From: Hymenobacter sp. J193
GTDB lineage: Bacteria; Bacteroidota; Bacteroidia; Cytophagales; Hymenobacteraceae
Length of the DNA: 64,000 bases
NCBI RefSeq assembly: GCF_024700075.1
Contig: NZ_JAJONE010000006.1
Span: 131,110 to 195,109 of the forward strand
Reading direction: 5' to 3'
A program made the translations under genes and the position numbers. Of this stretch, positions 57,601-64,000 are shown in pieces; position 1 is the first letter of the stretch, and every line of letters begins with the position of its first letter. The notes under the pieces were generated by a model. That model was not told where the DNA came from and ran no database searches. It saw only the letters and a program-made list of their open reading frames with translations.

Positions 57601-57712
57601 CCGCCCAATCCGGGACGGCAAAGACCCGCGCCTGCTCGGCCGCTGGTACCAGCGGGGGCTGCTCGTAGAGCTCACGTTCCTTGCCCAGGTGAATCCGCAG
57701 GTGCGTGGCCAT
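54623..57712 (-). CDS. tnpA: Tn3-family transposase
   Basis: 1029 residues, full length and intact. An N-terminal DUF4158-type region (VFAVPDWADVHLARML) is followed by the DDE_Tnp_Tn3 domain: DVHSTDTHGYTEVIFAVTRM, ALKELGRLVKTEFLLRYVDQ and a C-terminal LSPFAVLSYRHLNLHGEYDF. The DTHG Asp is one of the catalytic triad. It begins next to the res region and ends 3-4 bp inside the left repeat region, the standard Tn3 layout. Confidence 0.93.
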   Translation of the reverse strand: MATHLRIHLGKERELYEQPPLVPAAEQARVFAVPDWADVHLARMLAPGNRVGFVLQLGYFQISQRFYVATRYHAADVAYVAQQLGLGPADFDPLRYADARYYAHQQLLCEQLGIARFEAAAADRLYQEAVRLSSQHLKPASVFDYLVLFLHEHRLELPTYNTLADLITRALLAFEKRLLHRLQQHLQPGEQRLLDRLLAADDPDAREAEADRRYPLTFLKRIRQGLRPGEIRERVTHFASLRQLFEQLQPLWQRLRLSDQAITYYAEYVLRAQAAQLYRRDERRYLYLLSFVVHQYYELDDALVDTLLQTVTSTTNQCREQVKETLYQQRTTTQQLTSQVTGRGYRHLQALTQIRALVDAPDVAAEQKLARIDTLLQRHQVTAAQLSEDHQQLEQLRLATEQQAGEALFHEALAAASLRLQAKLGALVKALVVDEATTRADLWRAVHYYQQHDGHLGAQVPLDFLSLTQRAYVLDAQGRLRTSLYKALLFMEMATAIKSGQLNFTCCYQYRAFEHYLLPAAQWAKQHEALLEQAGLSAWRDFATVQATLHAQLQAQFAATNAHLSGADNPHAHRTPAGRYRLTTPRLPAEQPRLPAHLFPRHRVVPLREVLTSVARLTQFDTAFGSLPSKHARTPPPLSQLLAALVGLGCNLGLRRLAQVAPQVDEAALQRLASTHFSLDNLRQANELILNFTRQLRLREAFRRSPDVLHSSSDGQKYDLAVDSLGGSASFKYFGNRRGLTAYSYVDETLLVFDSTVFSAADREATHLLEGLLRHAVRPTDVHSTDTHGYTEVIFAVTRMLGIAYEPRIRQLTNQQLYSWEPVATHRQLGQTLLPDARLDPERIARHWDEVLRLVVTLKLRHSEASRLFGRLNSYARQHPLYRALKELGRLVKTEFLLRYVDQVELRQRIQKQLNKGESAHRLAHAVWHGRNQEFHAATRSEQLVAETCKRLLMNAIICWNYLHLSQHLARLPPEQQAATLATLSPFAVLSYRHLNLHGEYDFSDHPLLAEAPFDMDLIATWQPPSKPA

Positions 57713-57781
57713 AAGCTACCCAAAAGGCGATGGTGTAAACGACCGTTATTTCTACCCACCAATGATAGCGTTAACGTCCAT

Positions 57782-57810
57782 GTAAAGGTATCGAAAACCG
57801 GTACCTTTAC
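57782..57810. promoter_or_regulatory. res subsite between tnpA and tnpR
   Basis: GTAAAGGTA and its complement TACCTTTAC are 11 bp apart, giving a 29-bp palindromic site. It lies between the divergent tnpA and tnpR, where Tn3 resolution sites and their promoters are. The other subsites are not clear. Confidence 0.6.
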
Positions 57811-57850
57811 GAAGCGCATTTACCTTATCGCTAACCTGCCCGTTTTGCCC

Positions 57851-58465
57851 ATGCTATTTGGCTACGTCCGCGTCTCCACGAGCGCCCAATCGGCCGAGAG
57901 CCAGAAGAGCCTCATCGCCCGCTATCTGGTCGAGCACCGCTGGACCCTCGACGAGTGGATTGAAGTAGAAATGTCTTCCCGCCGCACCGCCGGGCAGCGC
58001 CGCCTGCCCGAGCTGCTGGCCAAGGTTGCTGCCGGCGATACGGTCATCGTCTCCGAGCTCTCCCGGCTGGGCCGCTCGCTGCGCGAAGTGCTGGGCCTGA
58101 TTGAAGAGTTGATTCACCAGAAGCGGTGCCGGCTGATTCTGGTCAAGCAGGGCCTGGACCTGGACCCGCAGAATCACCGCGACATGACCCACAAAATCCT
58201 GCTCACCATTTTCGCCATGCTGGCCGAGCTGGAGCGGGACTTCGTTTCCGAGCGCACGAAGGAAGGCTTGCGGGCGCGGCGCGAGCAGGGCATCGTGCTG
58301 GGCAAGCCCAAGGGTGTGGTGCAGCCCTCCATGTACGACGCCGACCGCGAGCGGATTCTGCACCTGCACGCGCTGGGCGTACCGCTCACCACCATCGTGG
58401 ACGTGCACCTGAAGTACGGCAAGTACCTCTCCCTGAAAAACTACCTGGCCAAACTGCAGCGGTAA
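57851..58465 (+). CDS. tnpR: Tn3 resolvase (serine recombinase)
   Basis: 204 residues from ATG 57851. The catalytic Ser is in FGYVRVSTSAQSAESQ, and the active-site Arg region is SELSRLGRSLREVL. RTKEGLRARREQGIVLGKPK leads into a C-terminal helix-turn-helix. It resolves cointegrates at the res site just upstream and probably represses both promoters. It is intact. Confidence 0.92.
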   Translation: MLFGYVRVSTSAQSAESQKSLIARYLVEHRWTLDEWIEVEMSSRRTAGQRRLPELLAKVAAGDTVIVSELSRLGRSLREVLGLIEELIHQKRCRLILVKQGLDLDPQNHRDMTHKILLTIFAMLAELERDFVSERTKEGLRARREQGIVLGKPKGVVQPSMYDADRERILHLHALGVPLTTIVDVHLKYGKYLSLKNYLAKLQR

Positions 58466-58495
58466 CCGAGCCGAAATGCCGCCCCCTAACCGGAC

Positions 58496-58531
58496 GACTC
58501 GGAGGTTTTACCCTATTTGTTTAACACCACC
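58496..58531 (-). repeat. internal copy of the Tn3 right end
   Basis: GACTCGGAGGTTTTACCCTA continuing TTTGTTTAACACCACC. It is identical to the outer right end for 31 bases and differs only in the last few. It closes a complete minimal transposon (54582-58531: tnpA, res, tnpR). The genes after it therefore sit between two right ends. Confidence 0.75.
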
Positions 58532-58672
58532 TAAATTACCTATATAATTATAATTTTTTATATACTATGCGCCGTATGGGGTCTCTTTGGGAGCCAGCAG
58601 CCTATAGAAGAAAGCCTGCGGTCTGGTTGAGAAAAACGATTTCTCCAGCCAAACGCTAGCAGCTCAACAGCG
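58532..58672. other. AT-rich spacer
   Basis: Strongly AT-rich (TATATAATTATAATTTTTTA-like) after the internal end, without a gene. The base composition differs from all neighbours, so this segment probably came from elsewhere. Confidence 0.4.
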
Positions 58673-59554
58673 CTAGCTTTCTTCTGCTTTTGCGAACCCA
58701 ACTGATTCACGAAAAAACTGCGGCGATACGGCCGTATTTTTCTTGAAGAAGCGGCTGAAATAGTATTCATCCCCGAAGCCCAGCGCGAAGGCGATAGCCT
58801 TGACGGATTGACTGGTTAGGTACAGTTCGCGCTTGGCCTCCATAATGATTCGCTCCGTGATGAGTTGGCTGAGCGTCTTCTGATAATGGGACTTGACTAG
58901 GCGCGTTAGGCTTCGGGCGGGAACTCGTAACAGGTCGGCATACTCCCCGGCCGTGTGCAGGTGGCGGTAGTGCGTATTGATGGCATCTTGAAGTTGCTGC
59001 AGAAGCCAGGGCTCCCGGCCAGACGGGTTCTGCTCGGTGCCTAACGCGGGCTGTGCAGTACGAATTCGGATAGCTTTCAGCAAAAAGAGCTTCAGATATA
59101 ATACGATGGACTCTTGTTGTGCTACCTCTTGACGCCGTACTTCCTCTTGCATCACAGCTGCCAGGGCGGCAAATTCACGCACCGCCTCTGTTGTAACCGG
59201 GAAGAAGGGCGGCTCAAAAATTGTGTTGAACAAGATGCCATTGCTAGCTACCTCCTGCTGATGCCGGTAGATGCAGAAAAAGTCGGCATGAAAATCCAGG
59301 ACCAGGCCCGCTACAGCGGTGCTGGCTTGGATAGTGTAAGGTTGGTAAGGGCCAAAACAACACAGCGTACTGCCAGCAAACAGGTAGGTGGCAAAGTTGG
59401 CGCGTAGCTCGCCGCTGCCCTGCGTAAGCAGAATGAGGGAGTAATAATTATTGCGTTGTAAGTAATTAAACGGGGTGTCGTCGCTAAAGGAGTAGCTTCG
59501 AAACGCTAATTCACCCGTGTGCGGATGAGTTAGCAGGAGACAGTCAATCGCCAT
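58673..59554 (-). CDS. AraC-family transcriptional regulator
   Basis: About 293 residues from ATG 59554 (MAIDCLLLTHPHTGELAFRS); an upstream start would add nine residues. An N-terminal cupin-type sensor (YYSLILLTQGSGELRANFAT) precedes a C-terminal AraC domain with LHTAGEYADLLRVPARSLTR, VKAIAFALGFGDEYYFSRFF and AVSPQFFRES. It has no metal motif and is unlike the two AraC-HMA proteins. It is the likely regulator of the monooxygenase gene upstream, and is cargo of the transposon. Confidence 0.85.
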   Translation of the reverse strand: MAIDCLLLTHPHTGELAFRSYSFSDDTPFNYLQRNNYYSLILLTQGSGELRANFATYLFAGSTLCCFGPYQPYTIQASTAVAGLVLDFHADFFCIYRHQQEVASNGILFNTIFEPPFFPVTTEAVREFAALAAVMQEEVRRQEVAQQESIVLYLKLFLLKAIRIRTAQPALGTEQNPSGREPWLLQQLQDAINTHYRHLHTAGEYADLLRVPARSLTRLVKSHYQKTLSQLITERIIMEAKRELYLTSQSVKAIAFALGFGDEYYFSRFFKKNTAVSPQFFRESVGFAKAEES

Positions 59555-59597
59555 CGCGTGAGAAGAATAGCAGCTAGCCAACCGGACTAACTGCCCG

Positions 59598-59648
59598 CCA
59601 GCCCCCTAAAGCGACCTATGCCCAGGCATAGGTCGCTTTAGGGGCTGG
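59598..59648. terminator. long hairpin between regulator and monooxygenase genes
   Basis: CCAGCCCCTAAAGCGACCTA continuing TGC, with its complement (23 bp, one bulged C) across a 4-base loop. It separates the monooxygenase gene from the AraC gene on the minus strand. A T-run is lacking, so it may attenuate rather than end transcription. Confidence 0.6.
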
Positions 59649-59651
59649 TAA

Positions 59652-59945
59652 TTATTTGGCAGCCAAGATAGCTACTTGTTCAATGACAGGCGGCACGGCC
59701 AGCAAGTCGGCCGCATGGGCCATCAACGCAGCGGCAATAGGGCCGTTCAGATGCGCCTGCCGGCCTGCTTCATCCGGAAAGGTATCAAAGATACCGAAGG
59801 TGGCCGGCGCCAGCTGAATAGCATACCAGGTTATGGTAGCCGGCTCTTGCTGAGCCAGGGGCAGAGCGCCCGTCAAAAAATCGAGTACTGCCTGCTCTTT
59901 ACCGGGCTTCGCTTCGAGCCGGACCAGCAATCCTACATTCTTCAT
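59652..59945 (-). CDS. small antibiotic-biosynthesis-monooxygenase-fold protein
   Basis: 97 residues forming one ABM dimeric ferredoxin-like domain: VGLLVRLEAKPGKEQAVLDF, ATITWYAIQLAPATFGIFDT and AGRQAHLNGPIAAALMAHAA. This is typical of YgiN-like quinol or aldehyde-handling enzymes. Its partner is the AraC regulator downstream. A role in reactive-compound tolerance is a guess from the family. Confidence 0.85.
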   Translation of the reverse strand: MKNVGLLVRLEAKPGKEQAVLDFLTGALPLAQQEPATITWYAIQLAPATFGIFDTFPDEAGRQAHLNGPIAAALMAHAADLLAVPPVIEQVAILAAK

Positions 59946-59960
59946 GGAAGTTGGGGTTAG

Positions 59961-60244
59961 GTAAATTGATATAACAAAGGTGCTGCCTCTCTGAAAGGAT
60001 TAACATGGACGGACGCAACTAGTGGCTGGACAAAAAGACCATGGCCGCTTCAAACCAGTATGTGAGCTCGTGTATCATGGTTTAACTGGCCCCGAATGGT
60101 GCAGTGGCTGTTGCAGAACTCGGCACGATGCAAAACGTGAAGGGCTTGAGGCTTCGAGCCAGGCTAGAAAAGAACATGAGCAGGCCGTTCATCTAGGCTC
60201 AGTAACTATTATACGTAGTTGCTGAGCTGCCTTGAGAATTCTGT
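59961..60244. other. non-coding stretch
   Basis: No gene or clear site is seen between the monooxygenase promoter region and the nested resolvase element. Confidence 0.3.
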
Positions 60245-61041
60245 AAGGGGTTCTTTTGCCAAAAGGGCGGATTTACACGCTAAGCCCGGTTATCAAAGAG
60301 GGTTATAGTACTGCCTGAGAAAGACTGATTCTACGCTGTAGAGCGGGTGCGTGCTGCCTATCAACAAGGAACTCCTTTTTGATAACCTCCGATGCCCGCC
60401 AACCCGACCGACCAGCCCACCCGCGTGGCGCTCTATGCCCGCGTCTCCACCCTCGACAAAGGGCAGGCCCCGGAGACGCAGCTGCGCCCCCTGCGCGAGT
60501 ACGCCCAGCGCCGCGGCTTTGCCGTTGTCGATGAATACGTGGACTAGGCCTCGGGTACCAGCGAGGAATGAACTCAGTACAAACGGATGATGGCGGCGGC
60601 CAAGAACCGGTAGCTCGACGCGGTGCTGGTCCGGCGCTACGACCGCTTTGCCCGCTCGACCCAGGCGCTGGTCAACGCGCCGAAGGAATTCCAGAGCCTA
60701 GGGGTGGACTTCGTCTCCTACCAGGAAAATATCGACACCACCACGCCCACGGGCGAGTTGGTGTTCCACGTCATGGCTTCGCTGGCCCTGTTTGAGAGCA
60801 CGCTCATCAGCCAGCGCGTGCGCGCCGGCATGGCCCGGGCCAAAGCCCAGGGCAAGCATGTGGCCCGGCCGCCACTGGCCCAGTCTAAGCAGGAGGCCAT
60901 TGCGCAGCTTCTGCGCAATGGCTTATCTATGAATCAAGTCATCAAGCAGTTAGACCTGGCCTATGGCACCGTCTACAATTACGCCCAGAAGCTAAAAAGT
61001 GCTTAGCGTGTAAATCCGCCCTTTGGGAAGAAGAACCCCTT
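60245..61041 (+). mobile_element. 0.8 kb resolvase-only element with Tn3-like ends
   Basis: Inverted repeats of about 40 bp: AAGGGGTTCTTTTGCCAAAA then GGGCGGATTTACACGCTAAG at the left, and the complement, with a few differences, ending at 61041. The GGGG start and length fit Tn3-family ends. It contains only a broken resolvase gene and no transposase. No clean target duplication was found. A related solitary end lies at 20024-20066. Confidence 0.6.
60392..61006 (+). pseudogene. serine resolvase with three in-frame stop codons
   Basis: 205 codons in one frame without any indel. The catalytic Ser is in VALYARVSTLDKGQAPETQL, and the C-terminal part reads TTTPTGELVFHVMASLALFE, RVRAGMARAKAQGKHVARPP and MNQVIKQLDLAYGTVYNYAQ. 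Stops are at 60545 (TAG), 60569 (TGA) and 60611 (TAG), all within 70 bp. Each could come from a single C-to-T change (CAG or CGA). It belongs to a different resolvase subgroup from tnpR at 57851. Confidence 0.8.
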
Positions 61042-61092
61042 TTAGCCATGGACTCGGAGGTTTTACCCTATTTGTTTAACAACACCCACCCA

Positions 61093-61933
61093 CTGCGGCA
61101 CCGCTACTTCAAGGCCCGCGACGGGGGGGCGTCTGCACACCGCCCGGTACGGCCGCCGCTCTCCCCATACCATCCTGTTGCTGCACGGCGTGGGGGCCAG
61201 TGGTGCCGCGCTGCACGAGGCCGCCGGCCGACTGCAGCAAGCGACCGGTGCCGAAGTGTACGCCCTCGACCTGCGCGGGCATGGCCGCTCGGCCGGCCGG
61301 GCCGGCGATGTGGACTACATCGGGCAGTACGCCGATGACGTAGCCGACGTGGCGGCGGCCCTCCGGCGCGACAAGCCCCGGGGCAAGCTCGTGCTGGCCG
61401 GGCACAGCATGGGCGGGGGCATTGCCCTGCTCTACGGGCAGCAGGCCAGCCCCCGGGTAGACGGCCTGCTGCTGCTGGCCCCGCTGCTGGGCCACGACTC
61501 GCCGGCCTTGGCCGCCGCGCTCCCGCCGGCTGGCCCCGACAGCGCCAACGCCAGCGGCCCCGATTTGATGCACGTACATATCGGGCGTATCATTGGGCTG
61601 AAAATGCTGAACAGCGTGCAGTTGCACCAGCACGATAGCCTGCCCGTGCTCTTCCTGAATGTACCGCCCGCCGCGCCGCTGCGGCACTATTCGTACCGCG
61701 CCAACGCCAGCATGGCCCCCGAGCACTACGCCGCCGGCCTGCGGGCCGTGACCGGGCCCCTGCTGGTGCTGGTGGGCGGGCAGGACGAGGTGTTTGCCGC
61801 CGAGGCCCAGCACCGGGCCGTGCAGGCCCACAGCCGCGGACAGGTGGAAGTGGTGGCCGGGGCCAGCCACAACGGCCTTTGCCGCGAGGCCCGCACGTTC
61901 CAGGTGGTCCGGGAGTGGTTTGCCCGCCTGTAG
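61093..61933 (+). pseudogene. C-terminal part of alpha/beta hydrolase (split and frameshifted)
   Basis: This continues the gene of 54381-54581. The catalytic Ser is in LAGHSMGGGIALLYGQQ, with preceding LLLHGVGASGAALHEAAGRL, a late acidic loop in LVLVGGQDEVFAAEAQ and the catalytic His in VVAGASHNGLCREA. It resembles monoglyceride-lipase-like serine hydrolases. The G-run at 61123-61129 has seven G where six would keep the frame. The gene ends 3 bp before the sigma factor, so they formed one operon before the insertion. Confidence 0.82.
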
Positions 61934-61936
61934 CCC

Positions 61937-62446
61937 ATGACCGCCGCCCCCACTCCGCAGCAGTTCCCGGCCTGGCTGGCGCAGCACCGCGGCATCTTGC
62001 ACAAAGTAGCCCGCGCCTACTGCCGGGACGAAGACGACCGGCAGGACTTATTGCAGGAAATGCTGCTGCGGCTGTGGCAGGCGCTGCCGCGCTACAACCC
62101 GGCCCAAGCGGCCGCCTCCACCTGGGTGTACCGGGTGGCGCTGAACACGGCCATCTCGTTCTACCGTCAGCACGCCGCCCGCCGCGCCGCCCGCGCCCCC
62201 CTGCCCGCCGAGTTGCCGCAGCCCTCCGAGGCGGAGGCCCCCGAGCGGGAGCAGCAGCTGCGCCAGCTGGAGCAGTTCATCGACGAGTTGCGCGAGCTGG
62301 ACAAGGCGCTGATGCTGCTGTACCTGGAAAGCAAGAGCCACGCCGATATTGCCGACATCCTGGGCATTTCGGTGAGCAACGTGGCCACCAAAGTGAGCCG
62401 AATCAAAGAGCACCTGCGCCAACGCTTCGCGCGCCAACCCGCCTGA
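61937..62446 (+). CDS. ECF-type RNA polymerase sigma factor
   Basis: 169 residues. Region 2 reads VARAYCRDEDDRQDLLQEML and LPRYNPAQAAASTWVYRVAL; region 4 reads KSHADIADILGISVSNVATK and VSRIKEHLRQRF. It should direct polymerase to a small regulon. The next gene starts 5 bp later and encodes a likely anti-sigma membrane partner. Confidence 0.9.
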   Translation: MTAAPTPQQFPAWLAQHRGILHKVARAYCRDEDDRQDLLQEMLLRLWQALPRYNPAQAAASTWVYRVALNTAISFYRQHAARRAARAPLPAELPQPSEAEAPEREQQLRQLEQFIDELRELDKALMLLYLESKSHADIADILGISVSNVATKVSRIKEHLRQRFARQPA

Positions 62447-62451
62447 CGACC

Positions 62452-63119
62452 ATGCAAAACGACGATTTTCAACACCTCTGGCAGCAAACTCAGGCCGCTG
62501 CCGATGCTCCGCTGCCCGCCCTGCCCCCGTCGGCAGCGGTCCTGCCGCCCCTGGCCCGCGTGCTGGGGCCGCTGCGACCGGCCAAGCTGGTGGGCGTGCT
62601 GCTGGGCCTGGTCTGGGTGGCCGCCGTTGACCTGCTGCTCTACCGCGTCTGGGCAGTCGCCAGCCCATTTTTCCTGACATCAGCCGCCGTGCAGGTGCTG
62701 CTGACCAAGCTGATGGTGGGCCTCTATCTGTACCAGCTGGTGCTGGTGCAGTGCGTCGACGCGGGGCAGTCGGTGGTGACGGCGCAGCGGCGGGTGGCCC
62801 GACTGCAAGCCTCCACGCTGTGGGTGGTGCGCCTGGGCTTTCTGCAGCTGCCCGCCTGGACGACGTTCTTCTGGACCGAGGGGCTGCTACGGGCGGCTGC
62901 CCCTGGCAACTGGCGCTGCTGCTGGGCACCACGCTGCTGTTCACCCTGGCCGCCGGCTGGCTGTTCGTCAACGTGCGCTACCAAAACCGTCACCGGCGCT
63001 GGTTCCGGCTGCTGTTCCGTGGCCCTGAGTGGGACCCACTCGTACGAGCCATGCACCTGCTCGAACAAACCGAAGATTACCCAGCGGCCCCTTCGGCCAA
63101 CCCCAGCCGCCAGGGCTGA
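62452..63119 (+). CDS. membrane protein, possible anti-sigma factor (one frameshift)
   Basis: About 222 residues. A soluble N-terminus (MQNDDFQHLWQQTQAAADAP) precedes membrane helices (LVGVLLGLVWVAAVDLLLYR, VLLTKLMVGLYLYQLVLV). After one added C at 62900-62903, LALLLGTTLLFTLAAGWLFV and RYQNRHRRWFRLLF follow. Its position directly after an ECF sigma gene suggests it holds the sigma factor at the membrane. No anti-sigma motif is recognised. Confidence 0.65.
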
Positions 63120-63196
63120 CGGGCAGGGAGCGCCCCCGGAGCTGACATCGGAGGTCGGCGCGTTGGGACCGGGTAGTGCCCGTTGCCGCCGGATAC

Positions 63197-63235
63197 GGGG
63201 TCGCACAATAATAGTAGGAACGGAAAACAACGTTA
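63197..63235 (+). repeat. Tn3-type terminal repeat of the right-hand transposon
   Basis: GGGGTCGCACAATAATAGTA continuing to AACAACG, next to the stop codon of the transposase at 63233. It is closely related to the remnant at 53179-53230 and unrelated to the ends of the 54582-61087 transposon. Confidence 0.65.
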
Positions 63236-64000
63236 GGGAAATTCAACCAGCTGTTCCTGCCAGTTGGCCAGGTTGCGGAGCGGCCGCAGCTCACCGGCTG
63301 CCACGCGTTCGGGCAGGGTAAAATCGTAGCGACCCAGCATGTTGATGTGCTCGTGCAGCAAGGGCGAGAGCCGGGCCACGTCGCCCGGTTCTGGGGCTCC
63401 TTCCGTGGCCTGGTGCTCACTTCAAGGCTTATTGCAGGTGCAGGCGTTCCGGCGCAGGGCGTTGTGACCAGAGCCAGGGCGCCCAGCTGGTCTTCCATGC
63501 CCTCGCGGTAGCTAAAAGCAGTTCGCCCTTCTTGCCGTGGAAGGCGGCCCGGGCTGACGTGCCGCCCCTCACTTCGATTGAGCTGCACCAGGATGCGCCG
63601 GCGGTAGGCCTCGTCCTGCACGTACGCCAGGTACAGCGTTTTTTTTTCTCCACCACGACCCAGCTCCGCGACGGCCCGTCCGGGCGAGAGGGCACCGCCC
63701 GTTGCAGCGTGCGCATGACGGCTGTTGCTTTGACTGCTGCCGGTTGAGCGAGCCGGCCAAGCGGAACATGTCGTCCCAGTGGTCGTAGATCAGCCGGGCG
63801 TTGACGAGGTGGCGACCCAACTCGTTGAGGGGATCGTAGTCGTCCTCTTTCAACAACCGCCAAAGCCTTTGGTCGGCCAGATCCCGCCAGGCGGGGGCTT
63901 CAAGCAGTAGCCCAGTAGGGTAAGCAGGCGAACACCAGCTCGCTAAGAGCCCGTGCGTGTCGGTCATGATTTCGCGCGGGTCCAGGCTGGTTTGCTGTTC
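63233..64000 (-). pseudogene. C-terminal part of a second Tn3-family transposase, degenerate
   Basis: The reading runs beyond the window. Conserved pieces are MTDTHGLLASWCSPAYPTGL (catalytic Asp), DDYDPLNELGRHLVNARLIY, then EAYRRRILVQLNRSEGRH, and the end LLHEHINMLGRYDFTLPERV to LVEFP. These pieces lie in several frames, so at least three frameshifts are present between 63400 and 63760. It is of another Tn3 subgroup than the transposase at 54623. Confidence 0.75.

Larger units (their letters stand above)
54582..61087. mobile_element. 6.5 kb Tn3-family transposon with two right ends
   Basis: The outer inverted repeats start GGGTGTTGTTAAACAAATAG and are identical for at least 34 bp (54582 and complement ending 61087). 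A 5-bp direct repeat ACCCA flanks them, as expected for Tn3. Contents: tnpA, res site, tnpR, an internal copy of the right end (58496-58531), an AraC regulator, a small monooxygenase, and a nested repeat-bounded element with a broken resolvase. It splits the hydrolase gene. Confidence 0.85.

Noticed and set aside
61048..61338. Short gene starting inside the Tn3 right end
   Set aside because: It only reads from the transposon end into the hydrolase and falls out of frame after the seven-G run.
1..64000. tRNA or rRNA genes
   Set aside because: I saw no cloverleaf-like or rRNA-like sequence in the intergenic regions read.

Overview
The window looks like part of a large, GC-rich plasmid or plasmid-derived element from a member of the Bacteroidota. 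A Hymenobacter-like host is my best guess. Reasons: the genes are GC-rich, several start regions carry the TAnnTTTG -7 box typical of this phylum, the mobilisation proteins resemble Bacteroidota types, and small lipoproteins and DUF6122/DUF305 proteins are common in these bacteria. Plasmid functions are all present: an iteron origin with a Rep_3-type initiator (32.8-34.2 kb), a ParA/ParB-type partition locus with an elaborate repeat centromere (27.1-29.0 kb), a relaxase, accessory protein and coupling protein (22.8-26.7 kb), and two toxin-antitoxin modules.

Layout. 0-5.3 kb: a JAB-peptidase gene, translationally overlapped with an upstream gene, is split by a 4.7 kb inverted-repeat-bounded element carrying an IS110 transposase and a histidine kinase/response regulator pair. 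5.4-7.4 kb: small unknown genes and a tyrosine recombinase. 7.6-19.2 kb: a defence island with an unfamiliar three-gene operon (GHKL ATPase fused to a Shedu-like nuclease, an unknown protein, a four-helix membrane protein) facing a type I restriction operon that also encodes a DUF1016 nuclease and a PrrC/RloC-like anticodon-nuclease-type protein. 19.6-31.7 kb: plasmid mobilisation, partition and toxin-antitoxin genes. 31.8-34.8 kb: origin and initiator. 35.2-53.1 kb: a copper island with a CopA ATPase, a cupredoxin, CusC/CusB/CusA-type efflux, DUF305 proteins, heavy-metal-binding secreted proteins, two AraC regulators with an HMA-like N-terminus, a 16-cysteine copper-storage protein and a small metallochaperone. 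53.2-64 kb: an IS5-family element, then a 6.5 kb Tn3-family transposon with a 5-bp target duplication that splits an alpha/beta-hydrolase gene, an ECF sigma factor and its membrane partner, and the end of another Tn3 transposase that runs off the window.

How the parts work together. The copper genes appear to share a bipartite motif (AAATTATGCAAG, then a GGATTATGTAAATCC-like half about 8-10 bp later), found upstream of the outlying DUF305 gene, between the divergent CopA and Cus operons, and upstream of the storage protein and the metallochaperone. The two AraC-HMA regulators are the obvious candidates to read it. The partition repeats (36 units of 8 bp in eight clusters) run up to the parA promoter, so they probably serve both as centromere and as autoregulatory operator.

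A caution: more than twenty genes carry a single one-base frameshift. Most look like one missing base, often in a homopolymer, and both sides keep clean reading frames. This is more like sequence error than gene decay. I give those genes their full reconstructed span and state where the frame breaks.
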